Shown: positions 1 to 8,757, numbered from the stretch's first letter. The stretch is 64,000 nt of DNA from Aurantimonas coralicida_A (GCF_036016755.1 NZ_JAYXIH010000003.1:1-64000); one strand, 5' to 3'. Program-made: numbers and translations. Notes: generated from the letters alone by a model not told the origin.

Positions 1-27
1 CAAATCTGATGAAACAGCCTTTCCCAT
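1..27 (-). CDS. 5' end of an unidentified gene, cut by the left edge
   Basis: Only nine codons are visible (M-G-K-A-V-S-S-D-L) before the window ends. The start is well supported: the minus strand reads AGGAGGTG at 39-32, four bases before the ATG at 27-25, which is a near-perfect ribosome binding site. It lies about 60 bases downstream of the lone sensory-domain gene at 89-622 on the same strand, so the two may be co-transcribed. Nothing can be said about function. Confidence 0.55.
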
Positions 28-88
28 GAAGCACCTCCTGCTCACAGAGAATCAAACCGAACATCAAATGGGAACCCGTCGATTCAAA

Positions 89-622
89 TTATTCGCCGGA
101 TGCTCTAGCGCTTTCGATTGCGTCGGAGGTCTGCCCTCGCAATTCCGCCAAGTCGGCTCGCGCGACCGTCACAGCGCCCTCCAATCCCAGCCACAAGGCA
201 GCGAATTCCCGCCGCACGGCGCCGCGCGAGAGGTTTCCTTCGGAGGCCTCGATCCGGCTGAGCGGATAACGCAAGGCGCCTACGGCCCTGCGCAAATCCG
301 GGGACACGTCGGCGGATAGAACCTGGCGAATCTCCGACATGATCGATGAAGCGGCAAGCATGATTTCGCCAGCGCTTTTGCCCTGAAGTCTGGCCTCGTC
401 ATTTTCGCTACTGTCGTCGGCCGCAGGCGAAAACCGCAATTGGATCACCGCGGTTTTTTCCTTGGCAATCTCCAGCCGACTCAGCGGGGCAGAGCCCCCG
501 TCATAAAGTTTGCGGGCAAGCTCCAGCGAAACCAATTGCGAATCGTAGGAAAAAGCCGCGAACACAAGAGTCAGGGATGCGAAGATAAAGCTGCCGACTA
601 GGAGTCGTAGATTGATCGACAT
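89..622 (-). CDS. Membrane-anchored lone sensory domain (chemoreceptor-like), no output domain
   Basis: A 177-residue protein with one N-terminal membrane anchor (about residues 5-25, RLLVGSFIFASLTLVFAAF) followed by a mostly helical region rich in Ala, Leu, Glu and Arg. This looks like the periplasmic four-helix-bundle half of a chemoreceptor or sensor kinase. It stops after ...SARASGE, just where a second membrane helix would be expected, so no HAMP, kinase or signalling domain is present. The ATG at 622 is preferred over the GTG one codon upstream. It may be a genuine stand-alone ligand-binding protein or the remnant of a broken receptor. The family call rests only on overall architecture. 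Confidence 0.5.
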   Translation of the reverse strand: MSINLRLLVGSFIFASLTLVFAAFSYDSQLVSLELARKLYDGGSAPLSRLEIAKEKTAVIQLRFSPAADDSSENDEARLQGKSAGEIMLAASSIMSEIRQVLSADVSPDLRRAVGALRYPLSRIEASEGNLSRGAVRREFAALWLGLEGAVTVARADLAELRGQTSDAIESARASGE

Positions 623-1017
623 CACCGCGATAATTCCGCCCGCTCCAACAAACCCGAACGGTCTTCCGAGAGGAAGCTTCCGAACAGCGGCGACTATGGA
701 GCGCTCAAGTTACCGGGGGGTTACGCCACAGTCGGCGTAGTCAGCATATCCCGCTGTTTTTTCATTATCTTCACCTGCGGGTAGCGCTGGCGCCAGCATT
801 TGCCGCGACATATTGCAATTTTCGAATTTTTTTGGGCGACTTGGATCACGATGAAAGCCGATCGATGCTATCCGATGTCATGAACCCATCGATTCCCGTC
901 AGTTAGCGCACAATGCAGGTGGAAGACCGGTTTCACTTTCCTCATTTCGCGCGAGCGAGCGGCGGTCGATCCTGCGGCCTGATGCCGCAAGTCTGGTCGC
1001 ACTCGGGGGAGCTCGGT
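623..1017. other. Intergenic stretch without a supported gene
   Basis: Lies between the sensory-domain gene, whose upstream region this is, and the end of preA, which reads toward it. A short inverted repeat TGCGGC-5 nt-GCCGCA sits at 973-989, about 30 bases after the preA stop, but it lacks a following T-run. An AT-rich patch lies near 810-850. No convincing open reading frame or RNA gene was seen. Confidence 0.4.
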
Positions 1018-2361
1018 CTACTCCGCGGCGTCGGGAAGATTGACCGGTTTCGGTGCGAACTGCATCGTTTCTTTCGCCATCGGATTGTTCGGGTGGTTCG
1101 TCCAGTTGCCGTATTCGTCCGGGATCGGCTTCTTCGTGCGCGGGTCGGTACCGGCGATCTGCTCCATGGTGATGCAGTTCTCGACCGGGCAGACATTGAC
1201 GCACAGATTGCAGCCGACGCATTCGGCGTCGATCACCTCGAAATGCCGCTTGCCGTCCACCATCGCCGTGATCGCCTGATGCGACGTATCCTCGCAGGCG
1301 ATGTGGCAGCGACCGCACTGGATGCACAAATCCTGGTCGATCCGCGCCTTGGTGACGTAGTTGAGATTGAGGTATTGCCAGTCGGTGACGTTGGGAACGG
1401 CCCGACCACGGAAATCCTCGATCGTGGCGTAACCGTTCTGATCCATCCAGTCGGACAGGCCCGACGCCATTTCCTTGACCACCTTGAAACCATAGGTCAT
1501 CGCCGCCGTGCAGACTTGCACCGTGCCGCAACCGAGCGCGATGAATTCGGCCGCGTCGCGCCAGTTGGTGATGCCGCCGATGCCGGAAATCGGCAGGCCG
1601 CGCGTCTCGGCGTCGCGGGCGATTTCGGCCACCATGTTGAGCGCGATCGGCTTGACCGCCGGGCCGCAATAGCCGCCATGCGAGCCCTTGCCGTCGATTG
1701 TCGGCGTCGGAGCAAAATTATCCAGGTCGATCGAGGTGATCGAGGAGATCGTGTTGATCAACGAAACCGCGTCGGCGCCACCCTTCTTCGCGGCCCTGGC
1801 CGGAAAGCGGACGTCGGTGATGTTCGGCGTCAGCTTGACAATGACAGGCAGCGTCGAATGCTGTTTGCACCAGCGCGCCACCATCTCGATATATTCGGGC
1901 ACCTGACCGACGGCCGCGCCCATGCCGCGCTCGCTCATCCCGTGCGGACAGCCGAAATTCAGCTCCACCCCGTCAGCGCCGGTCTCCTCGACCAGTTTCA
2001 GGATCTTCCGCCACGGCGCCTCTTCGCAGGGCACCATCAGCGAGACGATCATCGCCCGGTCCGGCCAGTTGCGTTTGACCCGGGCGATCTCCTCCAGATT
2101 GACGTCGAGCGCCCGATCAGTGATCAGCTCGATATTGTTGAGGCCGAGCAGCCGGCGGTCCGGCCCCCAGATAGCGCCATAGCGCGGACCGTTGACATTG
2201 ACGATCGGCGGATCCTCGCCGAGCGTCTTCCACACGACGCCGCCCCAGCCCTGCTCGAAGGCGCGCTGGACGTTGTATTCCTTGTCCGTCGGCGGCGCCG
2301 AGGCGAGCCAGAACGGATTGGGCGAGGAAATGCCGAGGAAGGAGGTGCGAAGATCAGCCAT
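1018..2361 (-). CDS. preA: NAD-dependent dihydropyrimidine dehydrogenase, subunit PreA
   Basis: A 447-residue protein. Residues 1 to about 310 form a dihydroorotate-dehydrogenase-like FMN barrel: an N-terminal region with ISSPNPFWLASAPPTD, then GVELNFGCPHGMSERGMGAA and the phosphate-binding end SGIGGITNWRDAAEFI. The C-terminal part carries two 4Fe-4S motifs, CIQCGRCHIAC and CVGCNLCVNVCP. In the known enzyme PreA reduces uracil and thymine to 5,6-dihydro-pyrimidines, taking electrons through its iron-sulfur clusters from PreT. It starts 11 bases after the preT stop, so the pair is one transcription unit in the order preT-preA. Cytoplasmic. Confidence 0.95.
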   Translation of the reverse strand: MADLRTSFLGISSPNPFWLASAPPTDKEYNVQRAFEQGWGGVVWKTLGEDPPIVNVNGPRYGAIWGPDRRLLGLNNIELITDRALDVNLEEIARVKRNWPDRAMIVSLMVPCEEAPWRKILKLVEETGADGVELNFGCPHGMSERGMGAAVGQVPEYIEMVARWCKQHSTLPVIVKLTPNITDVRFPARAAKKGGADAVSLINTISSITSIDLDNFAPTPTIDGKGSHGGYCGPAVKPIALNMVAEIARDAETRGLPISGIGGITNWRDAAEFIALGCGTVQVCTAAMTYGFKVVKEMASGLSDWMDQNGYATIEDFRGRAVPNVTDWQYLNLNYVTKARIDQDLCIQCGRCHIACEDTSHQAITAMVDGKRHFEVIDAECVGCNLCVNVCPVENCITMEQIAGTDPRTKKPIPDEYGNWTNHPNNPMAKETMQFAPKPVNLPDAAE

Positions 2362-2372
2362 GCTTTTGTTCC

Positions 2373-3737
2373 CTATGCCTTCGCGCCGACGAACGTCCGG
2401 TGGATCGCCTCAGCCGCCACCTTGCCATCCTCAACCGCAACCACGGTCAGGTCGTCGCCCCCCGAAATGCAGTCGCCGCCGGCCCATACGCCGGGCAGCG
2501 ACGTGCGCCGGTCGGCATCGACCTTGATGCGGCCGAGCTCGAGCTGGATGCCTCCCCCTTCGCCATCGATACCATCCGGCAGGAAGCTCTGGCCGATCGC
2601 CTTGAAGACCTGGTCGGCTTCGAGCGTCACCGTCTCCCCCGTCCCCACCAGCCGGCCGTCCTCGGTGCGGGTCCGCTCCAGCTCGATCCCGGTGACATGG
2701 CCGCCCTCAGCCAGAATCCGCTTCGGCTGCAAATTGCAGCGGATCGCAATGCCGCGGGTCTGCGCGATCTCCTGCTCGTAGCGGGAAGCATTCATGGCTT
2801 CTTGGCCCCGACGATAGGCGATGGTCACCTCCTGGGCGCCGAGGCCCTTGGCTTGCACGGCCGCGTCGATCGCCGTCATGCCGCCGCCGATGACGACAAC
2901 TCGGCGCCCGATCGGCAGCGAGGCGAGATCGGTGGTCTGGCGGAGTTCGGCAATCCAGGCGACGGCGTCGGCCGAACCCGCTTGGCTCTCGCCCTCGGTG
3001 CTGAGCGCGTTGACGCCGGCAAGGCCGAGGCCCAGAAAGACCGCGTCGAAGTCCCGGCGTAGGTCGGCGAGATGGATATCGCGGCCGAGCGCCTTGCCGG
3101 TTTCGAGCGAGATGCCGCCGATATCGAGGACGAAATCCACCTCGCGCTGAGCAAAGCCCTGCGTCGTCTTGTAGGCGGCGATGCCGTATTCGTTGAGACC
3201 GCCGGGTTTTTCCCGGGCATCGTAGAGCGTCACGTCATGGCCGTGCATGGCGAGGCGATGGGCGCAGGACAGGCCCGCCGGTCCGGCCCCGACGACGGCG
3301 ATCCGCTTGCCCGTGGAGGCGGCGCGGGTGAAGGGATGCGCGCTCTTCTCCATCAAAATGTCGGTGGCGAAGCGCTGCAAGAGCCCAATTTTGACCGGCT
3401 TGCCCTCGGCGATCTCGCGCACACAGACTTCCTCGCAAAGCGTCTCGGTGGGACAGACGCGGGCGCACATGCCACCGAGAATGTTCGACGACAGGATTGT
3501 CTTGGCCGCGCCAGTCGGATTGCCTGCTTGAATCTCGCGAATGAACAGCGGAATGTCGATCGAAGTCGGGCAGGCTGTCATGCACGGCGCGTCGTAGCAA
3601 AAGTAACAGCGGTCGGCCTCGACCACCGCCTCGTGCTCCTCGAGCGGCGGGTGGAGGTCGGAAAAATTCGCTTTCAGCGTGTCGGCATCAAGGCGCTTCG
3701 CGCCGATATCGGGCCGGATCGGTCGGGCTTCGTTCAT
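2373..3737 (-). CDS. preT: NAD-dependent dihydropyrimidine dehydrogenase, subunit PreT
   Basis: A 454-residue flavoprotein of the glutamate-synthase small-subunit type. The N-terminal 110 residues hold a four-helix iron-sulfur domain with CYFCYDAPC, CPTSI and CARVCPTETLCEEVC. Then come two Rossmann folds, FAD at VVGAGPAGLSCAHR (about residue 150) and NAD at VVVIGGGMTAIDAA (about 270), and the C-terminal GGDCISGG flavin motif. It feeds electrons from NADH to PreA. The first gene of the preT-preA unit; paired GGTCAAA repeats lie about 100 bases upstream of its start and may be an operator. Confidence 0.94.
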   Translation of the reverse strand: MNEARPIRPDIGAKRLDADTLKANFSDLHPPLEEHEAVVEADRCYFCYDAPCMTACPTSIDIPLFIREIQAGNPTGAAKTILSSNILGGMCARVCPTETLCEEVCVREIAEGKPVKIGLLQRFATDILMEKSAHPFTRAASTGKRIAVVGAGPAGLSCAHRLAMHGHDVTLYDAREKPGGLNEYGIAAYKTTQGFAQREVDFVLDIGGISLETGKALGRDIHLADLRRDFDAVFLGLGLAGVNALSTEGESQAGSADAVAWIAELRQTTDLASLPIGRRVVVIGGGMTAIDAAVQAKGLGAQEVTIAYRRGQEAMNASRYEQEIAQTRGIAIRCNLQPKRILAEGGHVTGIELERTRTEDGRLVGTGETVTLEADQVFKAIGQSFLPDGIDGEGGGIQLELGRIKVDADRRTSLPGVWAGGDCISGGDDLTVVAVEDGKVAAEAIHRTFVGAKA

Positions 3738-3837
3738 CGCGGACAGTCCCTCCAGCCAGTCACCATCGGCGACCGCGCGAGAGGCGCCCTCCCCGGTCAG
3801 CCTGATCGAGGAAGAGAATGATCCGAGTTTTTCACAA

Positions 3838-3864
3838 GGTCAAATTTTTTATCGTTTGGTCAAA
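3838..3864 (-). promoter_or_regulatory. Paired GGTCAAA direct repeats upstream of preTA (operator/promoter candidate)
   Basis: GGTCAAA occurs at 3838-3844 and again at 3858-3864, exactly 20 bases (two helical turns) apart. On the minus strand each reads TTTGACC. The stretch between them is A/T-rich, unlike its surroundings. TTGACCA/TGGTCAA half-sites are known for RutR-type TetR regulators of pyrimidine catabolism, but there they form an inverted repeat, and no regulator gene is present here. Either copy could also serve as a -35 box for preT. Confidence 0.35.
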
Positions 3865-3923
3865 AACCACGCCCGTCCGGCCGGCTTTCCGACGGTCGAC
3901 GGCACCCGCGCGCAAGGTCCGTC

Positions 3924-5624
3924 TCACGCGGTCGTTTCAGCCTTGCGCAATGCCTCGTCCGTCCACGGGAAAGCGATCCGGATGCCGAGCCGATTCGCCC
4001 CCGGCCGCCGTGTGATCGTACCGCCGAGTTCGCCGGTGACGTTGATGTTGATGAGACGGGTCCCGAAGCCGCTTCGCGGCGCCAGCGACGGAGTTTCGGC
4101 GATGCCGAATTCGCACCAGTCAATCGTCACCTCACCGCCCACGAGCGCCCATCGAACCGAAAGGCTTCCGTGCAACGTAGCGAGGCCACCATATTTCAGC
4201 GCGTTGGTGGCCAGTTCATGGAAGGTCAGCCCCAACGCCTGGGCCTTCGTCTCGCTGACCTCGATGTCCGGTCCGCTGATATCGCAAGCTTCCAGCCGAT
4301 CGCCGAACACCTGGCGCAGCTCTCCCGCCAAAAGATCGCCAATCTTGGCCCGCTTCCACTGCGAGCGGGTCAATATCTCCTGGGCCGACGCCATCGCGCC
4401 GAGCCGAGCCGCGTAGGACTCCAGAAAATCGTCCACCCCCTTGGCGCCGCGGGCGGTCTGGCGAGCAATCGCCAAGACCCGCGCGATCGAGTTCTTGATG
4501 CGATGGTTCATCTCCGACAGCATCAGATCCTTCTGGGCGAGATTGCGCTCGCTTTCGGCGTGCAGTGCCGCGACCGCTTCGGACCGTCGCGCCTGCGCCA
4601 AGGTCAGCAGCGCCAGAAGGACGGCGAGCAACAATCCCGCGAGCGCAAGGACAACCGCGGGAAGGACCGAGCCGATTCTCTGGAAATCAGCCGTGGGAGT
4701 CAGCCGGAAAATCCAGTCGCGACCCGCAACTTCGAGATTCCGCACCACCGCGAACTTCTCGTTGCGACTCGCGTCGGCATCGACGCGCGATGTGAATATC
4801 CGAGATCCTGGCGCCATCTCGCCGTCGAACGCCTCGACGAGCACCGGTAGGCGCGGGCTTTGCTGAAGCGCGGCGGAAAACAGATCGCCCAACCGGAAGG
4901 GCGCGTAGACGAAGCCTTGTGTCTCACCGACGGCGCCCGCCGCCTGCGCCGCTTCAGAGAAAAACGGCAGATAGATCAGAAAGCCGACCTGAGGGTTCTC
5001 GTCGATCTCCTGAACCAGGCTGACCGGAGCGGTAGCGCTCGCCTCGCCGGTGCTCGCCGCCCGCTGCATGGCTTCGCGGCGACTTGCGTCGGAAAACATA
5101 TCATAGCCGAGCGCGGCGCGATTGCGTTCGTCCTGCGGCTCCAGCAGCACGATCGGAGTACGCTCGGTCTGGTCGGTCGCGGGCCAGATGTCGGCCACAT
5201 CACCGTAATTCCTGCTCAGGGTTGCGCGGGCGGCCGCGTCGTCCTGCGTCGGGACGGTCAACGCGAAACCAACGCCCTGAATCCCGTCGAACCGTTCCGT
5301 CAGATCAACCTTGTCGAGGAATCGGGAGAATTTTTCCCGCCCGACCTGCTGACCCTCGACGACGAGAAAGGCGTGAGTGGCATGCAGCAGCGACAGATGC
5401 ATCTGCAGACGGGCGGAGATCCGCGCCATGGCATCGTCCGCGACGCCCACAAAGCGCAGACGATCGGCGTCGCCACTCGCCTTCCAGACATGGCCAGCCA
5501 GCGCGAGACCCAAGGTCGTCACGATGGCAAACGCCAAAACCGAAAGGATACGTGTCCTCAAGCAGAGCCGCCGTTCGATCGTTTCATGCTCCCCCGCTCC
5601 GGGCCATAGCAGTGCGCCTGCCAT
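3924..5624 (-). CDS. CHASE-domain sensor histidine kinase (HWE/HisKA_2 type)
   Basis: A membrane sensor kinase of 566 residues from the ATG at 5624; the frame stays open 40 codons upstream, but that part is Arg-rich and unlike a protein start. A membrane helix (about 25-48) is followed by a periplasmic CHASE-like domain (about 60-260, with FDGIQGVGFAL), a second helix (about 320-342), a phospho-acceptor helix with MNHRIKN (His about 374), and an ATPase domain with HELATNALKYG and GFGTRLI. Such kinases sense small extracellular ligands and phosphorylate response regulators, often of stress or chemotaxis-like pathways. No cognate regulator lies next to it. It reads away from preT. Confidence 0.85.
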   Translation of the reverse strand: MAGALLWPGAGEHETIERRLCLRTRILSVLAFAIVTTLGLALAGHVWKASGDADRLRFVGVADDAMARISARLQMHLSLLHATHAFLVVEGQQVGREKFSRFLDKVDLTERFDGIQGVGFALTVPTQDDAAARATLSRNYGDVADIWPATDQTERTPIVLLEPQDERNRAALGYDMFSDASRREAMQRAASTGEASATAPVSLVQEIDENPQVGFLIYLPFFSEAAQAAGAVGETQGFVYAPFRLGDLFSAALQQSPRLPVLVEAFDGEMAPGSRIFTSRVDADASRNEKFAVVRNLEVAGRDWIFRLTPTADFQRIGSVLPAVVLALAGLLLAVLLALLTLAQARRSEAVAALHAESERNLAQKDLMLSEMNHRIKNSIARVLAIARQTARGAKGVDDFLESYAARLGAMASAQEILTRSQWKRAKIGDLLAGELRQVFGDRLEACDISGPDIEVSETKAQALGLTFHELATNALKYGGLATLHGSLSVRWALVGGEVTIDWCEFGIAETPSLAPRSGFGTRLININVTGELGGTITRRPGANRLGIRIAFPWTDEALRKAETTA

Positions 5625-5813
5625 TTGTCTCGCTCGCAGACGACGGGCTTGAACAATGATGATTCGCCGTCCACCGGTGGACGGGCGCGGTGGCCGATAC
5701 GGCAACATCGAACGCCGCCCGTGCCGAGGCTGCCGACCGGCCAATTCAGGGGCGGAGTGGCTGCGGATCCGGCGTGCGTTGGCATCGGGCGCGCGAAGGG
5801 CTATATCGGCGTC

Positions 5814-6140
5814 ATGTCGGCTCTTCGTCGGATCCTCGTCTTCACGCTTTTCCTGACCTTCGCGTTGGGAACGCCCGGCTATGGAATGCCGCCGGGCGAC
5901 ATGGCGGACAATGCCCTGACGGTCACGAGCGGCGCCACGACGCCGGATACATGCGACACGTGCGCGAATGACATGGCGAAATCGGTCTGCGTTTCTCCGT
6001 GCCTAGTCGTCGGCGTCCTGTCTTGTGCTGACGATTGTCTGCCGGCGGGGGCGGAAGAAGTTCCCGGTTGGATGCCCGAGCGGCCGACGCCCGACGCCAT
6101 CGCCGCGCCAGACCCTTTCCCTCCTAAACTCTTCGCATAA
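5814..6140 (+). CDS. Small Cys-rich secreted protein, unknown, in a copper-type cluster
   Basis: A 108-residue protein starting at the ATG at 5814. It has a clear signal peptide (RRILVFTLFLTFALGTPGYG), then a Cys-rich core with CDTCAND, CVSPC and SCADDC, and a Pro-rich end (PDPFPPKLFA). The six cysteines suggest metal binding or disulfides in the periplasm. The genes immediately downstream on the same strand encode a SCO-family copper chaperone and a BNR-repeat protein, so a copper-linked role is inferred from context only. No family was recognised with confidence. Confidence 0.6.
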   Translation: MSALRRILVFTLFLTFALGTPGYGMPPGDMADNALTVTSGATTPDTCDTCANDMAKSVCVSPCLVVGVLSCADDCLPAGAEEVPGWMPERPTPDAIAAPDPFPPKLFA

Positions 6141-6260
6141 GACGAAGCGATCGCCGCAGCCGCGGCGGTCGATGTCGACGCCCCGATGCGCCCGACGGCC
6201 CGCGATTTTCGTTGCCGTTCGGATCGTCGGCCCGACCTGATCCGGACATAGGAAACTCAG

Positions 6261-6953
6261 ATGCGATCCATCCTTCGCCAAGCCCTGGCGGCAGGGCTTT
6301 TCGTCATGATGTCCGTGCCGCCTGCGGCAACCGCGCATTCATTGGACGATCTCCAGGCGCAACTCGGCGAGAACGAGCAATATTTTGAGCCGAGAAACGA
6401 GCCCGCTCCCGACTTTTCGCTTCAGGACGCGGCAGGAAATACGGTTCGCCTCAAGGATCTTCGTAACCAGGTCGTGGTGCTGAACTTCGTCTATACGCAG
6501 TGCCCGGATGTTTGCCCTCTTCATGCCGAGACGATCGCTCGCGTGCAGAAGATGGTGAACATCACCCCCATGAAGGATCGCGTGACTTTCGTCACGGTAA
6601 CCACCGATCAGGTCCGCGATACGCCCGATATTCTCCGAAGCTATGGCGATGATCATGGGCTTGATCCGGCAAACTGGCGGTTTCTCACCAGTGGACCGGA
6701 ACGACCGGAACAGACTCGCAAGCTGGCGGAAGCCTTCGGTCACAAATTCAAAGTGACGGAGGATGGCCTTCAGCTCCACGGCATCGTTACCCACGTCATC
6801 GATCAGAACGGCGTTTGGCGAGGAAATTTTCACGGCCTGGCTTTCCAGCCGGTCAACCTCGTCAGCTTCGTCAACGCACTGACCAACGATCGGGATTTGC
6901 ATGACAAGCCCGCCGATCCTTCCTGGTGGACGACGTTTCGTTCGCTGTTCTGA
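6261..6953 (+). CDS. SCO1/SenC-family copper chaperone / thioredoxin-like protein
   Basis: A 230-residue protein with a signal peptide at residues 1-26 and a thioredoxin-like fold. The copper/redox motif CPDVCP (in YTQCPDVCPLHAE) lies near residue 80 and the conserved His in LHGIVTHVID follows, giving the CxxxC plus His ligand set of SCO proteins. In the known family these deliver copper to the CuA site of cytochrome oxidase or act as periplasmic thiol reductases. It is the middle gene of a plus-strand trio, 120 bases after the Cys-rich protein and 33 bases before the BNR-repeat protein. No oxidase genes are in the window. Confidence 0.9.
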   Translation: MRSILRQALAAGLFVMMSVPPAATAHSLDDLQAQLGENEQYFEPRNEPAPDFSLQDAAGNTVRLKDLRNQVVVLNFVYTQCPDVCPLHAETIARVQKMVNITPMKDRVTFVTVTTDQVRDTPDILRSYGDDHGLDPANWRFLTSGPERPEQTRKLAEAFGHKFKVTEDGLQLHGIVTHVIDQNGVWRGNFHGLAFQPVNLVSFVNALTNDRDLHDKPADPSWWTTFRSLF

Positions 6954-6986
6954 CCTCATCCCCCTGCAACTCGAATAGGAACTCCA

Positions 6987-7856
6987 ATGAAAAACCGTAC
7001 GACATCATTCCTCGCCATGGGCGCTCTCGCCGCCGTGGCCGTGGCAGGCTCCGGTTGGTCGAGCAGCCAGGCCCAGAGCATGCCAATCGCCGAGGTCTCA
7101 CATATCCATGGCATTGCCGTGAATCTGTCCGACCCGTCCCGGCTTTACCTGGCAACCCACGACGGTGTGTTCCTTACCTCTCCCGACGGCACGGCCGAGA
7201 AGGTATCGAGCAACACAGACGACTATATGAGCTTCACCTCGCATCCCTCCAACGCGAACACCTTCTTCGCGAGCGGTCACCCAAAAACAGGCGGAAATTC
7301 GGGCTTTCTCGTATCGCGTGACGGCACGAGTTCCTGGGAACAGGTCTCCCCTGGCGTCAACGGGCCGGTCGACTTCCACGCCATGACCGTCAGCCCCGCC
7401 GATCCGAACGTGCTCTACGGCCTTTACGGCGAGATCCAGACAAGCGCGGATGGCGGCAAGACCTGGGAGGTGGTCGGCGCACCGCCCGCCGACATCTATG
7501 GCTTGGCGGCGTCGGTCTCAGATCCGAAAACGGTCTACGCGGCCACCGGCCAGGGCGTAATGGTCAGCCGCGATGGCGCCAAGACCTGGGAGCCGAGCGG
7601 GCCTGCCGGACAGCCGGCGAGTTTCGTCAAAGCAGCCCCGGACGGAACCGTCTACGCCTTCGTGGTCGGCTCCGGTCTGGTCAAGCTGGCGAAATCCGCA
7701 AGCGAGTGGGAGCCGATCACCGACCGTTTCGGGAACCGTATCCTCATCCACTTCGCCGCCGATCCGAGCAATCCCGACAATCTGTTCGCTGTCACCCAGC
7801 AGAGCGAAGTGATCGTCAGCAATGACGGCGGCAAGAGCTGGAAGCCGCTCGGCTGA
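6987..7856 (+). CDS. Secreted BNR/sortilin-like repeat protein (F510_1955 family)
   Basis: A 289-residue exported protein with a signal peptide ending near AQS (residue 31). Repeated Asp-box (BNR) motifs such as SADGGKTWEVVG, SRDGAKTWEPSG and SNDGGKSWKPLG indicate a beta-propeller. The start of the mature part, SHIHGIAVN, followed by RLYLATHDGVF, matches the F510_1955-type glycosylhydrolase-like proteins often found beside copper genes. A sugar-cleaving activity has not been shown for the family as far as I know. Good ribosome binding site and short distance to the SCO gene suggest co-expression. Confidence 0.8.
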   Translation: MKNRTTSFLAMGALAAVAVAGSGWSSSQAQSMPIAEVSHIHGIAVNLSDPSRLYLATHDGVFLTSPDGTAEKVSSNTDDYMSFTSHPSNANTFFASGHPKTGGNSGFLVSRDGTSSWEQVSPGVNGPVDFHAMTVSPADPNVLYGLYGEIQTSADGGKTWEVVGAPPADIYGLAASVSDPKTVYAATGQGVMVSRDGAKTWEPSGPAGQPASFVKAAPDGTVYAFVVGSGLVKLAKSASEWEPITDRFGNRILIHFAADPSNPDNLFAVTQQSEVIVSNDGGKSWKPLG

Positions 7857-7867
7857 ACCAGCCCCCA

Positions 7868-7892
7868 AGCCGCCGGACGATTCACGGCGGCT
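7868..7892 (+). terminator. Hairpin after the SCO/BNR unit
   Basis: AGCCGCCG and CGGCGGCT form a perfect 8-bp stem around a 9-base loop, 12 bases after the stop of the BNR-repeat gene. There is no T-run after it, so it may slow or stop transcription only with help, or protect the 3' end. Confidence 0.4.
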
Positions 7893-7916
7893 AGGCTGCG
7901 TCCGCCGGGCGGCCGA

Positions 7917-7949
7917 GGAAAATGGCGGAGCGCTCGCGGGCGCTCCGCC
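7917..7949 (-). terminator. Rho-independent terminator of the SDR gene
   Basis: A perfect 10-bp stem, GGCGGAGCGC with GCGCTCCGCC around a 6-base loop, abuts the stop codon of the SDR gene. On the minus strand it is followed by ATTTTCC, as expected for an intrinsic terminator. Confidence 0.65.
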
Positions 7950-8735
7950 TCAGCCCATGAACTGGCCGCCATTGACCTCGATCACCTGGCCGGTGATGTA
8001 GCCTGACAGCTCCGGGCTGGCGAGAAACAGATACGCCGGCGCGCAATCCTCGGCGGTGCCAAGGCGCTGCATCGGAATCGTCGCGGCTGTCGCCTCCAGC
8101 TTTTCCGGCGTCGAATAGCGGCGATGGAAGTCGGTCATGATCGTGCCGGGCGAAACCGCATTGACGCGGATGTTGTCCGGCGCGAGTTCCTTGGCGAGTG
8201 CCCGTGTCCAAGTCGAGATGAAGGCCTTGGAGGCCGAATAGAGCGATGAGCCCGGGCTGCCGCCGATGGTCGCCGCGACCGACGATGTGTTGACGATCGC
8301 GGGAGCTTCGGCGGCCTTCAGCGCCGGAAGGAGCTTCGTCGTCAACGCCACGACGGATCGGACGTTCAAGTCGAGGACGTGATCGTATTGCGCCCGGTCG
8401 ACGTCTCCCGCCGCCACCCGGCCGCCCATCGTGCCGGCATTGTTGACGAGAACGTCGATCCGGCCGCCGACTTTGGCGAGGATCGCCTCAGCCAGGCGCT
8501 CGCCCCCCTCCGGGTCGGCAAGATCGGCGGTCAGCAGCGTCAAACGCTTGCGATCCTCTGCCGGTAAATTCGCGAGCAAGTCCTTTTCCGCATGTTCCAG
8601 ACTGCGTCCCGCATGGGCAACGACATCGGCGCCCGCAGCGAGAAACGCCCGCGTGGCCGCCGCGCCAATGCCGCGTCCCGCACCGGTGATGACGACGGTC
8701 TTTCGGGCAAAGAGCGCTCGATCGAAACCATTCAT
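7950..8735 (-). CDS. SDR-family oxidoreductase
   Basis: A 261-residue classical short-chain dehydrogenase/reductase. It shows the cofactor motif TGAGRGIG (about residues 17-24), NNAG (about 100), the catalytic Ser in NTSSVAA, the YSASK catalytic Tyr/Lys pair and a typical C-terminal IEVNGGQFMG. The substrate cannot be told; the closest general resemblance is to 3-oxoacyl-ACP reductase-like members. The ATG at 8735 has GGAGG six bases upstream. Cytoplasmic, NAD(P)-dependent by family knowledge. Confidence 0.9.
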   Translation of the reverse strand: MNGFDRALFARKTVVITGAGRGIGAAATRAFLAAGADVVAHAGRSLEHAEKDLLANLPAEDRKRLTLLTADLADPEGGERLAEAILAKVGGRIDVLVNNAGTMGGRVAAGDVDRAQYDHVLDLNVRSVVALTTKLLPALKAAEAPAIVNTSSVAATIGGSPGSSLYSASKAFISTWTRALAKELAPDNIRVNAVSPGTIMTDFHRRYSTPEKLEATAATIPMQRLGTAEDCAPAYLFLASPELSGYITGQVIEVNGGQFMG

Positions 8736-8757
8736 GGGGATTCCTCCAATTTCGATT

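Noticed and set aside
972..990. Hairpin after preA as its terminator
   Set aside because: The stem is only 6 bp, ends about 30 bases after the stop and has no T-run.
913..2781. Long plus-strand open frame of over 600 codons
   Set aside because: It lies opposite preA and the end of preT, is very rich in Arg, Asp and His, and has no recognisable motif; a GC-driven shadow.
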